Shown piece by piece: positions 30,343 through 35,384 of a stretch of DNA of 35,384 nucleotides. Source of the DNA: Sphaeroforma arctica JP610 (taxonomy: Eukaryota; Opisthokonta; Ichthyosporea; Ichthyophonida); NCBI RefSeq assembly GCF_001186125.1, contig NW_014040557.1, forward strand, positions 72,533-107,916, written 5' to 3'. The notes beneath the pieces were generated by a model. It searched no databases. It worked only from the letters and a program-made list of their open reading frames with translations, and was not told the origin of the DNA. Position 1 is the first letter of the stretch. Each line of letters opens with the position of its first letter. Made by a program: the position numbers and the translations under genes.

Positions 30343-30408
30343 AGATTATCTCTACAACGGCTATGAGAGACATTGTAACCTAGCTTTTTGAAATAAATGA
30401 TATTATCC
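30308..30408 (+). repeat. LINE 3' tail repeats
   Basis: Two near-copies of a tail unit: TTGTAACTTATCTCTTTTGAAATAAATAAGATTATC and, after CTACAACGGCTATGAGAG, CATTGTAACCTAGCTTTTTGAAATAAATGATATTATCCC. The same unit ends the fragment at 6849-6958. It contains AATAAA and gives the 3' boundary of the element. Confidence 0.65.
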
Positions 30409-30899
30409 CTACCATGGTCGCTACGGGTACCATGGTTTGAACTGTGTAAGTCACTGTTACAGGTGGAACCACTGTTAGTTCCACGAACACCACTTATGTT
30501 TTCGAGGTACGCGAAGTATGCCTGCGGGGAGATGCCGTGGGGCCACACAGTGATTGCAAGGTTGGGGCCGACCACGGGCTTTGTATTCGACGAGTCTTCT
30601 CAGGAACGCCACGTTCTTTGCTATATCACAGATGTCTGGGTACGTCCCGTGAGATACCGGTCGCTCTATCCAGCACTGAGGCACAACAAGCTTTCGCGAA
30701 TACTACACCAGCAGAACAGCAACGTCGGACAAACAAGGATACCACGGTACGTCGGACACGGTAGACCAGCTACAACTGAACGGTCATGCTGACCAGGTGA
30801 ACAGAAGCTAAACGACAGTGTAGAGCGTGTTTGGGCTAGTACACTCTGAAAGGATTCCATCCTATGATTGGCATCGACACCCGATATCCGTGAAATAAT
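30409..30899. other. No recognised gene
   Basis: Open frames on both strands (30397-30792 plus, 30475-30684 minus) without domains I recognise. Probably 5' debris of the integrase fossil that follows. Confidence 0.3.
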
Positions 30900-31880
30900 A
30901 TCCAAGTGAACTATATCCCCATGCTAGTCATGTCACGGCGGAAGAATATTTTTTTTTTCACGTGTTGGACGTCGCTTCAGGATAATCAATCCCAAAGCGG
31001 CACCGAACAAGTCTAAAGATACCACTGCACAGACGTTGATGGCTATCTATGATGAACAAGGGTTCCCCCGTATGATGCAGTCGAATATGGGGTCGGAATT
31101 CGTCAACTAAGTGGGCTATTATGCGTTTGATTTCTCCACCATATAACCCACAAGTCTTAAGGACGACGGAATGGCAACACAAGGAGATCATCCGGTCGAT
31201 ATGAATATGCTGTGGAGCAATTCCTCAAGCATGGGACGAGCTTTTACCATTCACAATGTCATATCAGAACCTGCAGATCTCCCGGCGCTACAAGAGTGTA
31301 CCTTTCAGCGTGTATATCGGTCGACGACACGTACTATTTGCGGATTTCATCAACGTCTCCCTGAATAGCCAGACAGTGACCAATAACTTTTGGGTCCAAC
31401 GGTTGGACAAGCTGCCGGACGCCATTCTGCCGACACTCCCACTAGATCACCAAGTATACGGATAACCTCACGAAGACGTCTGATCGCCTACATGCTCACA
31501 ACTTGGTTCATTTCAAAATAGGGGACGTGGTGATGGTGAAGTCGGAAGGCCCTAAAGGTCCGTTGTTTGGACCATATGTGGTAAAAAGCCCAGAATGGGC
31601 AGTTCTTCGACCTGTCCACGCAGGACAGATTGATGCTTATCGAGTTCAAAGGCCGACCTGCACGTGCCGAGCTCTTACGCTTAGCCCACAAGAACACTGA
31701 CCATCTGTTAGAAAAGACTATATGGCGAGACGGTGGTTCAGCATTCCGACATATTATACGGCATCGCACCAACGACGACACTGACAAGGTTGAGTGTCTC
31801 GGGCGTTGGCGGGAAGGAGAACACCGACGTGGGGAACATAAGAAGCTTTTGATGACGCTAATGACATTGTGACATACCAC
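30900..31880 (+). pseudogene. Integrase fossil, third family (C)
   Basis: Scattered integrase signatures in order on the plus strand: FHVLDVASG (compare HFLDVASRF in copy 1), an IYDEQGFPRMMQSNMGSEFV block (the D-x-G-x-E-F-type segment), then near 31500 HFKIGDVVMVKSEGPKGPLF and GPYVV, the SH3-like C-terminal integrase domain of Ty3 elements. It is more divergent from copies 1 and 2 than they are from each other. Broken in several places. Just downstream, two 24-base near-repeats (about 31984 and 32015) may be part of its LTR or leader. Confidence 0.55.
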
Positions 31881-32279
31881 AAAGACTCACAGACACCGTC
31901 GAAGAAACGGGTTTTATTTACCCAGCTGTTTCACTTAAACTTACAGACCCCGCTCGAGAGAGCAATAATAACCGAGTCCTCTAGCTCTCTGATGTTAAAT
32001 GCCAGCCGAGCTCCAGCTCGCTGAGGATTAATGCCAGCGGATTCCTCATGTTTGTGATACTAAGTATAATTTTCCCTTTCTTTCTTTTTTAAGCTGGCAC
32101 AAGTACCGTGCTTCAACTTTGGGGTGGGTGGGTTTGTGGTAATAATACTTAGGATTAAGATAATTTTAGGAATAAACTTGGTTTGTCCGATCCGATTTGC
32201 TGATCGGATTTTAAACACATGCCAACTTATCAAATTATATCTCACAAGCTAATAATTAATAAATAGACAACGACCCCCT
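31881..32279. other. No recognised gene; short duplicated motif
   Basis: GCTCTCTGATGTTAAATGCC at 31984 and GCTCGCTGAGGATTAATGCC at 32015 are near-repeats, both followed by AGC, 31 bases apart. The rest is AT-rich with a purine/pyrimidine-rich run at 32080-32095. No open frame of note. Confidence 0.4.
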
Positions 32280-32399
32280 TTGAATGAAGGAGGTTGTACG
32301 TTGAGGTGCTGTTATCTTGGCGTATTTACTACACCAACAATAACTAGACGCTCTTGTTGAAAAGTTGGATAGTTGATCTGTAATGTATTCGTAGCCCTG

Positions 32400-33590
32400 C
32401 TAAAGAACTGCACATACCTCACGTTCCCAAATTAGTTGATACAATACGCTGTAACTACCATGAACGGTATCCTATCTTTTGGTTGCTGGACGACTGTTTT
32501 GAGCTGCTTAAAGGCATCATCACATTTTTTTTTGTCTATAAAGATATTAATTTACCCTTGTGACACAAGTATTCAAAAGGCTTAAGATAACTTGCTAAAT
32601 ATGGAACTCCATCCGACAGACAGTTGACGAAACCCCACATGCTGCTCACGTTCTTGCCGGTGGTAGGTGTTCTTCATTCTAGTAAGTGTTCGATCTTTCC
32701 GATATCAATCATGATTCCTTCTATCTCGCTGACGCCAAATTGTCATTTCTTGCTACTGATTATACAGTTGTGTTTGTTCAATCTGTTTATGTCATGTTCT
32801 TCTTTGGTATTCGGCGATATATCTATACGTTATCCATGTCTAGAACCAAATCATGCATGATCTGTCGTAAGAACGCTGGTAACATGTGCACAACAAACGG
32901 TACCCCCTTAAACGAATATTTTTGCCCATCCTAGGTATTTGTGAATTACTTCCTATGCTGCTTAAATATCTTCATCTGGTGGTAGCCTTGCTTTAAATCG
33001 ATAGTGGAGAAGCTTTTAGCTCCAACCATATGTCACAGCCATTCGATAATTCTCTGTAGGTGAGGTTTTTATCTTGGAATGAGTGCGTTTATTTTGCTCA
33101 AATCAAAACACACTCGAAATCATTCAGTGTCCCATCTGAAATAAAATGGTCTACTGCCAAGAGTGCCAGGTTTACGGGAGTGAGTTCGTAGTTGACTGCG
33201 ATTACTCCAACTTCCAACCAGGTCTTGACTTGTTCTCTAACTACCTGTTCGTGACGCCAAGCTACGTAGTTGCGCGTCCGACGTTTTGACTTCGAAAAGT
33301 CTACGTTAGTAATGTCTAAAGCTCACATACCTGCTATTGAACTTGAACTTAGCCCAATCTTTAATCTTGAGCCCCAATATAAATTTCGAAGATCAAATCC
33401 CCAACTTTGTCTGTGACTGTAGATATCATATCTCTCACAGTCTTTGAAGGCTTATATACAAACTTCAGTAAGTTGTCATCTGACTAATCCTTCTGTGGGT
33501 CGATGTTGGTTGGTGAACATGGAATAGTTATACCTAACGACAACAAGACTCACATACCTACTATTAAATCATAATCTGTTGAGGTGTTGC
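32400..33590 (-). pseudogene. Ty3-like protease/RT fossil
   Basis: Minus-strand segments, reading leftward: DYDLIVGM (late retropepsin strand); then FDLSKINALIPR, SFSTIDLKQGYHQMKI (first catalytic aspartate block, as in gypsy D-L-x-x-G-Y-x-Q), YSFKGVPFVVHMLPAFLRQI (the P-F-G...-P-x-x-F-Q block) and MHDLVLDMDNVYI; and at the left end KCDDAFKQLKTVV, the C-x-x-A-F-x-x-L-K sequence that begins the RNase H region. Together these identify Ty3/gypsy RT. Decayed and spread over frames. Confidence 0.75.
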
Positions 33591-34456
33591 TGTAAGTTTC
33601 GGTCTATCAAGGCGATATTAACGCCTTAGAGTAATTAAACGCTTAGGTTAAGTCTAAGTATAGTTAAATTCGAAATAAATAAACGAAATGAGTCTTTTGG
33701 TAAAATTTGGTATGCCTCGTGAAAACAGCAATACTCTGAGGGATTGTGAGGCTGAGACATTCCCTATATATAATCCTCTCAGTACTGTTTTCGCCGAAGG
33801 GATTTTATTTAGTGTTTCGTTATCGCTCTATTAGAAACTATGGTACGTTTCGTTGGGGCGAATCTGAGAAACTCATAAAATCCTATCTTTAGAAATATAA
33901 AAGAAAAGAAAAAAGAAAAAAAAATACTTTTGATGTCCTTAGTTATTTTGGGGCGAATCCGAGAGACTCATAAAATCCTATCTTTAGAAAATTAAAAGAA
34001 AAGAAAAAAGAAAAATTCTCTTGATGTCCGTAGTTATTGCATTAACCAATAACTTGCCACTTGTCAAGAATTACCGACTTAGCCTTCATCAGACTAGCAC
34101 ATATGGTTGGCTGAACGGAGGTTAAACTAGGTAACGCTATCAGTCCCTAGAAACCTATATTCGGTTGAGCCATCTCGCTACCGAAGTATTCAGATATAAA
34201 CAGATTTGGAAAGTAAATATAGTTCTATTAATAGAACTAGACCAAATCTCATGTTTGGTATTTTACTGGGGCCTTTTAATGGCCTTGTCCAAATATCTGA
34301 AATGTAAAATGGAAAAGGTATTAATTAATAAAACCGTTAAAACCCATTTAGGAAACTTAAGTTTCTCGTACTATTAAGAGTACGTTTATAGTTTGCGTAC
34401 TGCTTAAGAGAGCACGTTTATAACATAGAGTCTAATGTGGAGGCCCGGCTATTACA
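33591..34456 (-). repeat. Full LTR (family A), inverted copy, 866 bp
   Basis: On the minus strand it starts TGTAATAGCCGGGCCTCC and ends GACCGAAACTTACA, giving clean TG...CA ends. It matches 4186-5062 along its length, with one palindromic 38-base unit instead of four. It also carries its own tandem duplication at 33855-34039. Flanking bases (GTTGC left, TTACA right) do not form a target-site duplication, as expected for one LTR of a longer element. Confidence 0.8.
33855..34039 (-). repeat. 95-bp tandem duplication within the LTR
   Basis: Two copies, starting at 33855 and 33950. Each runs from GGGGCGAATC through ACTCATAAAATCCTATC, an AAAAGAAAAGAAAAAAG purine run and TTGATGTCC.TAGTTATT. The copy at 4186-5062 has a single unit. 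Confidence 0.85.
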
Positions 34457-34690
34457 TTACAGGCAACTGATTTTGTGACTGCCGTGAGTTGATCAGTAAA
34501 TATAAACCTTAGATCTACGGCTATGTGTCGACACGTTATATCTCTCTCGTCAGCTAGCTTAAAAGTAGTAATTGCTGAGATACGAGCTGCATTCGTTATT
34601 TTACAAAAACCTGATAATATACATGTATTTGGCGAGCCCGAATCAACAACGCTTATATTTCATGCTCGTTAACATGGAGAACAGTGGCAA
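34457..34690. other. No recognised feature
   Basis: Sequence beyond the outer end of the inverted LTR. It has no similarity to the integrase regions, so this is probably host or another element's flank. A short frame starting ATG 34674 overlaps the next entry and is not convincing. Confidence 0.3.
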
Positions 34691-34957
34691 GTGGACTATC
34701 AAAGAGTGCAAGAGTGTGCTAAAAAGCGCTGGTTGATTGTGCTTCAAGGCTGTCTCGAAGAGCTTAGAGCTCGCGTAATTCTTCTACTAGACCTACAGAA
34801 GGAAGGACTGGGAGCTGCACTCGCATGCTCAAAGCCTAATGTCAGGAGATACCTCAATATGCTGAATTTCTCGGCGCGTACTCTACTGGACCCAGATAGT
34901 ATGAGAGATAGTAGTGATCTAGCGCGTGCAGCGCTTGCAACTGTAGAGGATGCCTAA
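34691..34957 (+). CDS. Unrecognised 88-codon ORF, helical
   Basis: The frame has no ATG at its 5' end: the annotated start is a GTG, and it is open upstream to a TAA just before HGEQWQVDYQ. Its sequence (AKKRWLIVLQGCLEELRARV and LNMLNFSARTLLDPDSMRDS) is strongly helical, with a charged/Leu pattern typical of a folded domain. It may be an internal exon or a Gag-like helical remnant. No family recognised. Confidence 0.3.
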   Translation: MDYQRVQECAKKRWLIVLQGCLEELRARVILLLDLQKEGLGAALACSKPNVRRYLNMLNFSARTLLDPDSMRDSSDLARAALATVEDA

Positions 34958-35235
34958 AGTATACGTACGCGTGTGCATACAATAGAGATAATAAAGCTTA
35001 TCTACGTTGTTTACTATTGATTTTACCTAATAATATGACCTATTACCGATTTTACCAAATGATGACTCATAACCAAAATTTCCATCCTCAGAAAGCATGT
35101 TTGGCTTGTCTGATTTAGAGTGCTATGAACGGATCTAATGAAAGTTGTGGGCGCCAGTTTCAGGGGGAGGTAACGTGTGTTCCAAGGTGCGTCTGCAAGC
35201 GTCGGCGTGATAAGCTCACCATTTATACGGAGGGT

Positions 35236-35384
35236 TAGGTCCGCTGGAAAATCCTACGATTGCCCATTCAGAGTTATATTCTGAAGTTAGACGCTGACCT
35301 GAAACGTCTCGATATAACAAAGGACAAGGCACAGCGATGGTACGAATTCCTGGTTATGCACGTGTTCTGTAAGAACATAGGGAA
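35236..35384 (+). CDS. Partial unrecognised open frame at the window end
   Basis: An open frame of about 49 codons entering after GGGTTAG, which could be an acceptor, and running off the end. It reads VRWKILRLPIQSYILKLDAD, then LKRLDITKDKAQRWYEFLVM and on. The upstream frame (about 35160-35235) is also open up to a TAG and holds basic, Cys-containing sequence. The composition looks genuine. Family not recognised. It could join the 34691-34957 frame as exons of one gene. Confidence 0.25.

Larger units (their letters stand above)
32280..34456 (-). mobile_element. Ty3-like LTR retrotransposon fossil, inverted (family A LTR)
   Basis: An 866 bp LTR (33591-34456, reversed) of the same family as 4186-5062 is followed leftward by minus-strand protease and RT remnants. 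A DLIVGM protease strand comes directly after the LTR. RT blocks follow at about 33140-32680 and RT-RNase H junction sequence at about 32580-32400. The leader and Gag expected between LTR and protease are not visible, so this copy is strongly shortened and broken many times. Confidence 0.7.

Overview
This is nuclear DNA of a eukaryote. The only clearly intact gene, 9438-13893 (+), encodes importin subunit beta-1 (karyopherin beta-1) in six exons split by five GT-AG introns. The rest is mostly decayed transposable elements. The importin reads much like opisthokont KPNB1. Compact introns plus several Ty3-like and LINE families would suit a unicellular relative of animals or a similar protist, but that is inference and no species is claimed.

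Layout. 1-600 is TA/TG microsatellite. 1162-1470 is a small inverted-repeat block. 2213-5062 is a Ty3-like LTR retrotransposon fossil on the plus strand: partial LTR, integrase, polypurine tract, full LTR. 5063-6240 holds unrecognised open frames on both strands. 6660-6960 is a LINE-like 3' end. 6961-9423 has no recognisable gene and ends in a 5'-UTR splice acceptor just before the importin start codon. 13893-14466 carries an unrecognised minus-strand gene candidate whose 3' end converges on importin. 14809-15137 is a tandem repeat. 15759-16363 (-) resembles the C-terminal part of a PIF1/RecD-like helicase.

17050-25066 is a nested zone. A minus-strand Ty3-like element (protease, RT, RNase H and integrase at 17050-20110; probable Gag at 24558-25066) appears split by plus-strand material. 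That material contains a C48/Ulp1-like protease fragment, staggered duplications, and a second integrase fossil related to the one at 2727. The second integrase is itself interrupted by a ~253 bp LTR-like insert. 25067-27290 has no recognised gene. 27298-29318 is a LINE (APE endonuclease plus RT), followed at 29330-30342 by an ORF1-like coiled-coil protein and a 3' tail shared with the 6.9 kb locus. 30900-31880 is another integrase fossil (+). 32280-34456 is a minus-strand Ty3-like RT fossil with an 866 bp LTR of the same family as the left-hand element but inverted. 34457-35384 holds unrecognised open frames, one running off the end.

The importin gene is a host island between element-rich flanks. 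The parts do not form one pathway. The most notable items are the C48-like protease beside an integrase, the layered insertions, a palindromic minisatellite expanded inside one LTR, a possible stop-containing micro-exon in importin, and the unusual ORF order at the LINE locus. No decisive evidence for a new functional system was seen.
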